This document shows positions 1 to 7,432 of a DNA stretch of 26,202 nt, piece after piece. How positions within the stretch are numbered: the first letter of the stretch is position 1; the number at the start of each line of letters is the position of its first letter. The translations under genes and the position numbers were made by a program. Below the pieces are notes generated by a model. It made no database searches and was not told where the DNA came from. It worked only from the letters and a program-made list of their open reading frames with translations. Source of the DNA: CAZXDS01 sp964639525 (GTDB lineage Bacteria > Bacteroidota > Ignavibacteria > Ignavibacteriales > Melioribacteraceae); assembly GCA_964639525.1 (NCBI GenBank), contig CAZXDS010000022.1, positions 1 through 26,202 of the forward strand, given 5' to 3'.

Positions 1-20
1 CCCACGACTGAAGTCGTGGG
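1..20. repeat. REP-like hairpin at window edge
   Basis: A perfect inverted repeat: CCCACGACT, a GA centre, then AGTCGTGGG, followed directly by TTAG (21-24). It lies beyond the 3' end of the glutaredoxin gene. Short GC-rich hairpins with a flanking TAG-containing tetranucleotide in an otherwise AT-rich intergenic region are typical of REP elements mobilised by REP-associated tyrosine transposases, and one such transposase gene is present at 22960-23553. It could also act as a terminator for a gene to the left, but there is no T-run on the + strand. The window edge hides any partner hairpin. Confidence 0.6.
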
Positions 21-72
21 TTAGTCAAAATATTACTTTTTAGAATGGACTCATTAATAATATTCCGAAATC

Positions 73-321
73 CTAATTTATTCCAAGCATTCTGTTAATT
101 CTTGGTTTATCAAACCCAACAACAGGTCGATTGTTAATTAATAAAACAGGGACACCGGTTTGGCCTGTACGTCGCTGCATATCTCTTGCAGCACTCATAT
201 TTCGTGAAACATCAATATCGGTAAATTGAATTTTTTTCTCTCTTAAATATCTCTTTGCCGTATTGCAAAAACTGCAAGTAGGTGTTGAAAAAACAATCAC
301 CTTCGGTTGTTTTACATCCAT
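73..321 (-). CDS. Glutaredoxin-like thiol-disulfide protein
   Basis: Small thioredoxin-fold protein of 82 residues, the usual size of the NrdH/YruB-type glutaredoxins. It shows the redox CxxC motif CSFC at residues 16-19 just after the first beta strand, the cis-proline motif TGVPV near residue 55-59, and the VVGFDK stretch near the C-terminus that corresponds to the glutathione/substrate-binding loop. It presumably reduces protein disulfides in the cytoplasm; no signal peptide is seen. The ATG is preceded on the minus strand by AGGGA at suitable distance. It is transcribed divergently from the gene at 538, so the 216-bp spacer should hold both promoters. The exact electron donor (glutathione or thioredoxin reductase) cannot be told from sequence. 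Confidence 0.85.
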   Translation of the reverse strand: MDVKQPKVIVFSTPTCSFCNTAKRYLREKKIQFTDIDVSRNMSAARDMQRRTGQTGVPVLLINNRPVVGFDKPRINRMLGIN

Positions 322-537
322 AAAAATCCCTAATTATTTTGTTATTAAGTGATGATATGATGAATATTTAATGTAAAAGTTTCAATCTATTTTTAAAGAA
401 TATTTTCACTTTAACGAGAACTAATAATATTCATAAAAGTAATTTAATTGTCAAAAAAAAATAGTGAATTTCCTTATATTTATTCATCAAATTTAAATGT
501 AATATCCATTTACTAAATAAAGTGAAACGAGAGTTTT
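322..537. other. Divergent intergenic spacer
   Basis: 216 bp of very AT-rich DNA between the glutaredoxin gene (leftward) and the hydroxylase gene (rightward). It must contain at least one promoter in each direction, but I see no convincing -35/-10, Bacteroidota-type TTTG/TAnnTTTG or sigma-54 box, and no hairpin. Confidence 0.4.
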
Positions 538-1182
538 ATGGCAAAATTATATGTATCAAATAAAGATGAATCAGTAAGGATGTTTGAGAGCGACTTTTTG
601 GAGATATTTTCCAAAGTTCATTGGACAATGCCTCTTTGGGTATTCGTTCCCTTGATTTCCTTTTTTGTGTATCGAGGATTTAATTTGGGAATGCATTTTG
701 ATAAATTTATTCTAATTTATTTAGGAGGTATTGGAATATGGACTTTTACGGAGTATTTGCTTCATAGGTTCCTTTTCCATTTTCATGCAAAGTCCAAAAT
801 TGGGAAAAAAATATTTTGGATATTTCATGGTGTGCACCATGATTATCCGCAGGATTCTAAAAGGCTTGTAATGCCGCCTTCTGTTAGCTTTCCTTTGTCC
901 ACAATATTTTATTTCTTATTTTTCTATACTGTCGGAAACATTTCGGTAAATCCGTTTTTTGCCGGATTTTTAACAGGATATTTGTTTTATGATATTACGC
1001 ACTATGCAATTCATCATTTTAATTTTAAAGGGAATGTTTGGAAAAAATTAAAAGACCATCATTCCATACACCATTACAAATATGATGAACTCGGTTTTGG
1101 TGTTAGCTCTCCTGCATGGGATTATGTTTTTAGAACTACATATCCTAAAAAACATAATTCTTCAAAAATAATTAAAGATTGA
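538..1182 (+). CDS. Fatty acid hydroxylase / sterol desaturase family membrane protein
   Basis: A 214-residue integral membrane protein of the di-iron fatty-acid-hydroxylase superfamily, closest in appearance to FA2H/Scs7-type lipid 2-hydroxylases. Histidine clusters that would bind the two metals are all visible: HRFLFHFH (76-83), HGVHH (97-101), HYAIHH (155-160) and HHSIHHY (174-180), followed by the conserved tail FGVSSPAWDYVF. About four hydrophobic segments (roughly 31-50, 56-75, 120-135, 138-158) embed it in the inner membrane. The likely role is O2-dependent hydroxylation of a membrane lipid acyl chain; the substrate is not predictable. The GH9 gene starts 11 bp downstream, so the two are probably co-transcribed. 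Confidence 0.85.
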   Translation: MAKLYVSNKDESVRMFESDFLEIFSKVHWTMPLWVFVPLISFFVYRGFNLGMHFDKFILIYLGGIGIWTFTEYLLHRFLFHFHAKSKIGKKIFWIFHGVHHDYPQDSKRLVMPPSVSFPLSTIFYFLFFYTVGNISVNPFFAGFLTGYLFYDITHYAIHHFNFKGNVWKKLKDHHSIHHYKYDELGFGVSSPAWDYVFRTTYPKKHNSSKIIKD

Positions 1183-1193
1183 TTATTTAATTT

Positions 1194-2855
1194 ATGAAAA
1201 TTAAAACATTTATTAAGCATATAATCATTTTAAATTTACTCTTTGTGATAAGTATGAATGGTAAAATAGTTCATGATGTTTACATCCGATTAAATCAAGT
1301 CGGGTACTTGCCGAGTGATTCTAAATCGGGAATAGTACTTTCGAATGAGAACTTAACGGGAAAGTTATTTTTAGTTAAAAGTGCTACTACCAATGGAATA
1401 GTTTTTTCCGGTAAATTAGAAACAAAAAATGTTAAATATGCAAAATTTAATTATTCATATGAATTAGATATTACAAAACTAAATAGTATAGGTAAATATT
1501 ATATTGAAATTAACGGAGTTAAATCCTTTCCTTTCATGATAGGGAATAACCTTTACACTCCGATTGTAAAAAAACTACTCGAATTTTTTAAAGTACAAAG
1601 ATGTGGTTATACTAATCCTGAAATGCACGATGTTTGTCATATTGCTGATGCATCCCGTTTTATTGATGGCAAAAAAAATATTTATAAAAAAATGGATTTA
1701 ACAGGCGGTTGGCATGATGCAGGGGATTATGTTAAGTTTTTAAATACAACTGCTTTTGCTACTTACACATTATTATTCTCCTATGAATTTGATCCGATTA
1801 AATTTGGATTTGATTATAACAATAACGGTGTTCCTGATATTCTTGAAGAAGCCAAAATTGGATTGGACTGGTTGTTAAGAGCTAACTATAAAGATAAAAT
1901 GTTGGTAACTCAGATACAGGATTTAAGAGATCACGACGTTGGATGGCGGTTGCCGGAAAATGATAATCTAACATTTGACCGTCCTGCATTTTTGGGAATT
2001 GGAAAAAATTTAATTGGAATTTATTCTGCTGCTTTAGCGCTCGGTGCTAAAATATGGGTTGAAAAATTTAGTTATTATGCGTTTTCAGATAAGTGTTTGA
2101 ATACATCTATCAAATTCTATGATATTAGAAATGATGTGCCGGATATTGATTCTAGCGGTACCGGAGTTTATGTTGATAAATCCTATCTTGGCAAACTTGC
2201 ACTTGCTGCTATTGAGCTTTATAATGTTACAAAACAACAGAAATATTATAAAGATGCATTGAGATACGGTAATCTTGCCGGTTCTGACTACTGGTGGAGT
2301 TGGGGAGACATAAATGCTTTTGCCGATTACAAAATTGCTAAGTACCGCAGTCAATTTGCAAATAAAATTGAAGAGAATCTGAAAAGATTTAAAAGTCTAT
2401 ATGAAAATAATTTATTCGGTGAGGGTGCAGGACTATATTGGGGGTCAAATAATACTTTACTCGGCATTGCTCTTCAAAATGTTTTATGGAAAAAGTTGAC
2501 TCACAAAACTACATATGATTCAATGGCAGTAATCCAGAGGGATTTTATCTTAGGTCGAAATCCGTGGGGAATCAGTTTTGTTTACAATTTTGGTACAAAT
2601 TTTACAAAATCATTCCATCATCAAGTAGCATATTTTAATAGTGGTAAATTACCCGGCGGATTTGCAGCAGGACCCGTTAATAAGACAGTACTAGATAGCA
2701 GCGGTATAAAATTTGAGTTGCCTGACAAGTACAAAAAATTTCAAACCAAAGAATGTTACTACCGTGATGATAGAATGGACTTTATCACAAACGAGCCAAC
2801 TATTTCAGCAAATGCAACTGCAATATTTGTGATGGGATACTTTTCAAGAAATTAA
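1194..2855 (+). CDS. Secreted GH9 family glycoside hydrolase
   Basis: A 553-residue protein with an N-terminal hydrophobic signal sequence (about 1-23), an immunoglobulin-like CelD_N domain beginning IRLNQVGYLP (about 31-118), and a GH9 (alpha/alpha)6 barrel. GGWHDAGDYVKF carries the catalytic-base region (D175, D178); SFHHQVAYF matches the substrate-binding His motif, although the usual HHR is HHQ; and DFITNEPTISANA carries the putative acid catalyst E534. GH9 enzymes are mostly inverting beta-1,4-glucanases, but one subgroup cleaves glucosamine polymers. Because the neighbouring synthase looks PgaC-like, either a glucan or an amino-sugar substrate is possible. By position it could play the editing role that BcsZ plays in cellulose operons; that is inference. 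It lies 228 bp upstream of the sigma-54 unit. Confidence 0.88.
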   Translation: MKIKTFIKHIIILNLLFVISMNGKIVHDVYIRLNQVGYLPSDSKSGIVLSNENLTGKLFLVKSATTNGIVFSGKLETKNVKYAKFNYSYELDITKLNSIGKYYIEINGVKSFPFMIGNNLYTPIVKKLLEFFKVQRCGYTNPEMHDVCHIADASRFIDGKKNIYKKMDLTGGWHDAGDYVKFLNTTAFATYTLLFSYEFDPIKFGFDYNNNGVPDILEEAKIGLDWLLRANYKDKMLVTQIQDLRDHDVGWRLPENDNLTFDRPAFLGIGKNLIGIYSAALALGAKIWVEKFSYYAFSDKCLNTSIKFYDIRNDVPDIDSSGTGVYVDKSYLGKLALAAIELYNVTKQQKYYKDALRYGNLAGSDYWWSWGDINAFADYKIAKYRSQFANKIEENLKRFKSLYENNLFGEGAGLYWGSNNTLLGIALQNVLWKKLTHKTTYDSMAVIQRDFILGRNPWGISFVYNFGTNFTKSFHHQVAYFNSGKLPGGFAAGPVNKTVLDSSGIKFELPDKYKKFQTKECYYRDDRMDFITNEPTISANATAIFVMGYFSRN

Positions 2856-2876
2856 GAAATTATAGAATTATTTAGA

Positions 2877-2919
2877 TAATAGTGAATTTAGCAGCAATGC
2901 ATTTTATTATTCACTATTA
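2877..2919. promoter_or_regulatory. 11-bp inverted repeat after GH9 gene
   Basis: Perfect inverted repeat TAATAGTGAAT (2877-2887) and ATTCACTATTA (2909-2919) with a 21-nt centre, 21 bp beyond the GH9 stop codon. It has no G+C-rich stem or U-tract, so it is a poor intrinsic terminator. It may be an upstream binding site for the activator of the sigma-54 element about 130 bp downstream, or an mRNA 3'-end stabilising hairpin. Confidence 0.4.
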
Positions 2920-2975
2920 AACTATAAATAATGTCTCATATTGAATCTCTTTTAAGGCAAATCTTATTTTGAGAA

Positions 2976-3001
2976 AGTATTGTACTTAACTATACAATGC
3001 T
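2976..3001. promoter_or_regulatory. Imperfect dyad upstream of sigma-54 promoter
   Basis: AGTATTGTA (2976-2984) and TACAATGCT (2993-3001) form an inverted repeat matching at 8 of 9 positions around an 8-bp centre. Its centre is about 75 bp upstream of the predicted transcription start of the KaiC-like gene, within the range used by sigma-54 enhancer-binding proteins. No equivalent dyad was seen before the second sigma-54 element at 7392, which weakens the case. Confidence 0.3.
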
Positions 3002-3038
3002 AACTCAAGTAAAAACAATAACATAGGACGTTATTTCT

Positions 3039-3054
3039 TGGCACTAAAATTGAT
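3039..3054 (+). promoter_or_regulatory. Sigma-54 type -24/-12 promoter, unit 1
   Basis: TGGCAC, 5 bp (TAAAA), TTGA: an almost perfect match to the RpoN consensus TGGCAC-N5-TTGC, with only the last C of the -12 box changed. Predicted transcription starts near 3065, about 20 bp before the ATG at 3084, leaving room for the AAAGGA-like ribosome-binding sequence. The same core recurs at 7392-7407. Confidence 0.65.
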
Positions 3055-3083
3055 TTTATATGGGGAAATAAAAGGATTAAGTT

Positions 3084-4337
3084 ATGAGTAATAAAATACG
3101 AATTATACCATCGGGCTTTGATTTTGTTGATAAAAGTTGGGGCGGAATATATAGGGGCGGAAGCTATCTCATTGTCGGTCCTCGAAAATCGGGTAGGACT
3201 TTAATGGGATTAAAATTTGCGTTGGAAGCTGCCGAAGAAAAGGAAGTTTGTCTTTATTTTACTAATATGCGCCCAAAAGATTTGATGATTCAAGCCGCTT
3301 CCTTAAATTTTGATATTCAATCCTATATGAACAGTAATAGGATAATAGTTGTTAGAGTTGGAAATCCTGAAGAGGTTTATAATTATCCCAATCACGATAA
3401 ATACCTCTCCGATTATTTTAAAGATATAATTACGGTTGTAAATCAATACAAACCAAGTAGAATAGTATTTGATGAATTGACACCATATATTGGGTTTAAT
3501 AATATTTATGCATTGAGGGATGCTTTTTTGAGCTCTCTTGAAGCTGTAGAAGAAAGAGATATTACAAGTCTTTTTATTGTAGGCGAACCTGCTACCGAAA
3601 AAGCAGAAGCATTAGTTAATACCATAATTCAGTATGTTACCGGAGTTTTTTACTTAAAGAAATCAACGAATAAAATCGGAAATAAATTATTTGGCGGAAC
3701 ACTTGAAATTGTTCCAAATGTTGGTCACACAGAAGGGCAGTTTGAGTTTAATTATAGAATTGAACCTCTCATGGGAGTTACAGTTGTTGGTGCAGAAAAA
3801 AAACAAACTCCCCAAAAAAAATCAAAACCGGTACCATTAGTAAAAAAGATTAGAAAAAACAAACTTGATGAAAGTAAGCAACCGATTTCCAATAAATTTA
3901 AATCACCAATCTATTCATATAATGATTTTAAGTTAATATTAAATAATCAAATTGCACTATATAAAAGCACCGGGCAAATGTTTAATCTCACTGCATTTAA
4001 ATTAGACTCGGTTATATATCAAAGTGGACTTCTAACTGATGCACAATTTAAAACAACCATTTCATCTTCATTAGCAAAGAAGGATAAATTTTGTTTTAAT
4101 GAAGATTATTTTTATGTGCTGCAAGTTCGCTCTAACGATAAAAGTCTTGATAATTTGATATCAAATATTGTTGCTAATTTGTCTAATCAAGATGAGGAAA
4201 ACATTAACAAGGTGAATTCTCATATCTGGATTAGCAGTAAAACCGTAAATGAGGAAATCACTGATGCCGAGACACTTTTGTTAGATATCATATCTAAAAA
4301 CAACAATTATGCTACCATAAGTTCCTTTTTAGAATAA
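3084..4337 (+). CDS. KaiC/RecA-like protein with altered Walker A plus degenerate GGDEF-like domain
   Basis: 417 residues, no signal peptide or membrane segment, so cytoplasmic. Residues about 5-235 resemble the KaiC/RadA/GvpD RecA fold: a GGIYRGGSYLIVGP lead-in, a P-loop reading GPRKSGRT (32-39) where the normal GK is GR, and a Walker B-like RIVFDEL (D130, E131). A charged linker (about 240-275) follows. Residues about 278-395 have the spacing of a GGDEF domain (FKLILNNQIALYKSTG, then FKLD, then NEDYFYVLQV at 339-348) with the GGDEF signature replaced by NEDYF and no clear RxxD site. A degenerate NTPase plus degenerate GGDEF is the architecture described for BcsE, a c-di-GMP-binding cellulose cofactor, so a regulatory role in polymer secretion is plausible but inferred. 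It overlaps the TPR-barrel gene by 1 bp. Confidence 0.6.
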   Translation: MSNKIRIIPSGFDFVDKSWGGIYRGGSYLIVGPRKSGRTLMGLKFALEAAEEKEVCLYFTNMRPKDLMIQAASLNFDIQSYMNSNRIIVVRVGNPEEVYNYPNHDKYLSDYFKDIITVVNQYKPSRIVFDELTPYIGFNNIYALRDAFLSSLEAVEERDITSLFIVGEPATEKAEALVNTIIQYVTGVFYLKKSTNKIGNKLFGGTLEIVPNVGHTEGQFEFNYRIEPLMGVTVVGAEKKQTPQKKSKPVPLVKKIRKNKLDESKQPISNKFKSPIYSYNDFKLILNNQIALYKSTGQMFNLTAFKLDSVIYQSGLLTDAQFKTTISSSLAKKDKFCFNEDYFYVLQVRSNDKSLDNLISNIVANLSNQDEENINKVNSHIWISSKTVNEEITDAETLLLDIISKNNNYATISSFLE

Positions 4338-7192
4338 TGAAAAAACTAATCTATATAGCAATGATTTCTTGTTTTTTGTGTTCTTTAACAATTGCTCAAA
4401 ATAAAAGTGAAACATTAAAAAGGAAAGCAATACAAAAAATGCAGGTAGGTCGATTTGGCGAAGCCATTGATTTATTAAATAAGTACATTGCTGCAAATGG
4501 TAGAAAAGCAGAGGGCTACAATCTTCGCGGCTTGAGCTTTGAGAAAAGAACTGAATATTTTAATGCAATTTTTGATTTTAGAAGAGCAATTAAATTAAAA
4601 CCTGATAATACTGAATATAGGAAGAATTTAAGTAGAACAATCACAATTTGGCATAAAATTTTAAGAAAAAGAATTAAAGGTTTTGAAAGAGAAATAGCAA
4701 TTGACCCTTCTCGTGCGTTTAATTATTTGGAAATAGGGAAATCGTATAGATGGTTGGAGGAATGGAAGAATGCCGAAATTTGGTACGATAAATATCTTGC
4801 CCGTGATGATAACGCTTCACCGGATGAAATTATAAGATATTCAATAATTTTAGCAAAAACCGGTTCCATTGTAAAAGGAGAAAAAATATTAAAAAAATTT
4901 GTTAACCGTTATCCTAGTGATTGGAGGCTCTGGAGCCGTTACGGATATTTTACTCTTTGGCTTGGAAAAAGAAATAATGCAAAAAATGCCTTTGAAACTG
5001 CACTTGGATTTAAACCGTTTTTTAAAGAAGCCCAAGACGGACTTGATCTTGCTACAGACAAGGCTTACGTAACGCAATACCAGCAAGGGGATTTGGAGAG
5101 AAACAGACGTAATCGTAATAAAGTGTATCCGATTGATAGGGATTACAGAAAAATTAAGCGCAATCCCAATGATGATGATACAAGATTTTTACTTATTGAA
5201 GAATTGATTGATGCAAATAGATATTCTGAAGCTTACGACCAAATTCAGTACTTAAAACCTAACTATGAAGAGACAACCCAATACCAATCGTTGTGGAAAA
5301 AAATTAACGAATATAGAACAACCACATTAAATAACAGTCTGAATGATTTTGAAACGGCATTAAAAGAAGATCCGACTGATTCATCGGCAGTCAGAAAAAT
5401 GGTTAACGTTTATGCCTCACAAGAAAATTATTCGGATGCTGAGGAAATATTAAGTGAATATTTAGATTTGGTACCAAATGATACGAAGCTAAGATTTAAA
5501 TATGCTAAAATTCTTGCGTATGACAGAAGGTTTGATGAAGCCCAAACACAAATTGAACAAGTTGTTGATGAAGACCCGGCAACAGTTAAATATAAATTAT
5601 TAGCCGGACAACTTGGTGTTTGGATGAACGACGATCTAGATAAATCAAAGCAATATTTGGAAGATTTCATTAATTCTAAACCAAATGATGTAAACGGCTT
5701 GTTGGCATTAGGAATGCTCAATTTTCAAAAACATAACTTTGATGCGGCAAAGGAATATGCCGACAGAGTAGCTGCACTTGCCCCGCAAAATGAAGACCTC
5801 ACACATTTGCAAGAGTTATTGACCAATGAAACTTTAAGAGAGCAAGCAGATGCAATAGTTACAAAATTAAATGAAGGAAGAAAGTTGGCCAAAGAGGAGA
5901 ATTATGAAGATGCAATTCCATATTATCAAGAATATATGGATAGTACGGAAAATCCATCATCTGACTTTATGTACGAATTTGCAAGTGTTTATTCAGCAAA
6001 TAAACAATATGAAGATGCCATTCCAATATATGAAAATCAGTTAGCAGAAAATTATGATGTGGACAAAGATAAAGAATTGGCAAAAATGTACCTCGCTGCA
6101 GGTGATTCGGTTAAAGCACTTGATGAATTTACAAAGTTATCCGAAGAAGACCCGAATGACATTGAAACCAAACTTTATCTTGGCGATTCCTATTTGGCAA
6201 ATAAGGATTATGACAATGCAAGAGATATTTACACAAGTCTTGAAGCGGTTGCGCCTGATTCTTTTAATATTAGTGATAGATTAGGATGGCTTCCGCGAGA
6301 TAAAAATGATCCGTTAAATTATTTATTATCCTATGTTATTGTTAATCCAATCGGTTATATTTTTAGGGATAATTTGGATTTTCAATTACTCTACGGCGGA
6401 ATAAATTTAGAAGTCGGTCTTTATAAAAATATTTCTATTACAGGTTCGTGGTATCGTGGGCGAGTAAGTAATACAAACGATTTTATTGATTATACGGTTT
6501 TAAAGGGCAGACTTAATTTCAACCTTGATAAATATACTTTGCTAACATTCGGTTATGGTATTACCAAATTAAAGTACATAAAAGATATTCCTTATTATGA
6601 AGGATTATTAATGAGAGAGAAAAAAGATCATTACAGAATTGCAGCACAGTACAGTCAAACTGATGCTGCATTAATACTTTATTCTCCTCAATTAGTAAGA
6701 ACAAGATTAATAGGACATTTACTAAAGCTTGACGGATATTACAAAAATCCGTACGGTTTGCAGTTTTATGGTATGTATGATTTAATTTGGTCTGATAAAA
6801 CAGCAACAATAATTGATAATATTGGTAATAATCTAATGTTGAGAATCGGTAAAAAGTTTTTACCCACTGTTGCGGTTGGTTATGAATACTATTTCTCTGA
6901 TTTTAAGTATGATTTTGTTTATTATTATACTCCGCAAAGATTTGTTTCACACAGTATTTGGGGAGAATGGGATATATATAAAGATAAACAATGGAATCTT
7001 ACAGTTGGCGGAAAAGTTGGGTATGTTCCTTCAAGTGATTTTATTGTAAGCGATGCACACTTTAATTTATTGTATGATGTTAATGAACGGTTAAGATTAG
7101 CTGCAAATGGATTCTATAGCAATTCTATTCAGGATTTTGCAGGATATAGTTCAACCTCTCTTTATATAAGTGCATTTTGGACAATTTATTAA
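4337..7192 (+). CDS. TPR and outer-membrane beta-barrel polysaccharide exporter
   Basis: 951 residues. A signal peptide (about 1-20, ending near TIAQ) is followed by a long run of tetratricopeptide-like helix pairs to about residue 640 (for example GRFGEAIDLLNKYIA, EGYNLRGLSFEKR, YSDAEEILSEYLDLVPND). A C-terminal block of about 295 residues (about 655-951) is rich in alternating aromatic/polar strands ending SAFWTIY, as in YaiO/PgaA-type outer-membrane barrels. This is the layout of PgaA, BcsC and PelB: a periplasmic TPR scaffold that docks the polymer-modifying enzyme and a barrel that lets the polymer out. Translational coupling to the KaiC-like gene (shared A in TAATG) and the GT2 gene 240 bp downstream support an exopolysaccharide role. 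Barrel assignment is by eye; strand number was not counted. Confidence 0.75.
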   Translation: MKKLIYIAMISCFLCSLTIAQNKSETLKRKAIQKMQVGRFGEAIDLLNKYIAANGRKAEGYNLRGLSFEKRTEYFNAIFDFRRAIKLKPDNTEYRKNLSRTITIWHKILRKRIKGFEREIAIDPSRAFNYLEIGKSYRWLEEWKNAEIWYDKYLARDDNASPDEIIRYSIILAKTGSIVKGEKILKKFVNRYPSDWRLWSRYGYFTLWLGKRNNAKNAFETALGFKPFFKEAQDGLDLATDKAYVTQYQQGDLERNRRNRNKVYPIDRDYRKIKRNPNDDDTRFLLIEELIDANRYSEAYDQIQYLKPNYEETTQYQSLWKKINEYRTTTLNNSLNDFETALKEDPTDSSAVRKMVNVYASQENYSDAEEILSEYLDLVPNDTKLRFKYAKILAYDRRFDEAQTQIEQVVDEDPATVKYKLLAGQLGVWMNDDLDKSKQYLEDFINSKPNDVNGLLALGMLNFQKHNFDAAKEYADRVAALAPQNEDLTHLQELLTNETLREQADAIVTKLNEGRKLAKEENYEDAIPYYQEYMDSTENPSSDFMYEFASVYSANKQYEDAIPIYENQLAENYDVDKDKELAKMYLAAGDSVKALDEFTKLSEEDPNDIETKLYLGDSYLANKDYDNARDIYTSLEAVAPDSFNISDRLGWLPRDKNDPLNYLLSYVIVNPIGYIFRDNLDFQLLYGGINLEVGLYKNISITGSWYRGRVSNTNDFIDYTVLKGRLNFNLDKYTLLTFGYGITKLKYIKDIPYYEGLLMREKKDHYRIAAQYSQTDAALILYSPQLVRTRLIGHLLKLDGYYKNPYGLQFYGMYDLIWSDKTATIIDNIGNNLMLRIGKKFLPTVAVGYEYYFSDFKYDFVYYYTPQRFVSHSIWGEWDIYKDKQWNLTVGGKVGYVPSSDFIVSDAHFNLLYDVNERLRLAANGFYSNSIQDFAGYSSTSLYISAFWTIY

Positions 7193-7391
7193 CTATATTT
7201 TTTGTAAACAGTAAGTTAGAAAGGTATTTATAGTAATTAACTTTAAGAATTATTTATAAGGTCTTCTATTGAAATGAGTTAAATATTCTTGTATATTAAT
7301 AAGGCTTTTGTAATAAAGTGAGACAATTATCATTATCTAACAGTGATGGAAGTAAATAAGTAATAAATAGTGTCATTTTCAAACTATATTG

Positions 7392-7407
7392 TGGCATTAA
7401 AATTGGT
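7392..7407 (+). promoter_or_regulatory. Sigma-54 type -24/-12 promoter, unit 2
   Basis: TGGCAT, 5 bp (TAAAA), TTGG: matches the RpoN consensus at the essential GG and TTG positions with correct spacing, and has the same N5 core and flank as 3039-3054. It lies 26 bp before the ATG of the glycosyltransferase gene. The rest of the 240-bp spacer (7193-7432) is AT-rich with no other clear signal and no gene. Confidence 0.55.
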
Positions 7408-7432
7408 AAACTAAACTAAACCAATATTTGTA

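Noticed and set aside
5428..5721. Minus-strand ORFs within the TPR gene
   Set aside because: Antisense shadows of a repetitive coding sequence without motifs or start signals.
7193..7432. Possible small gene or RNA in the spacer before the glycosyltransferase
   Set aside because: No ORF of useful length and no stable G+C-containing structure; only the sigma-54 element stands out.
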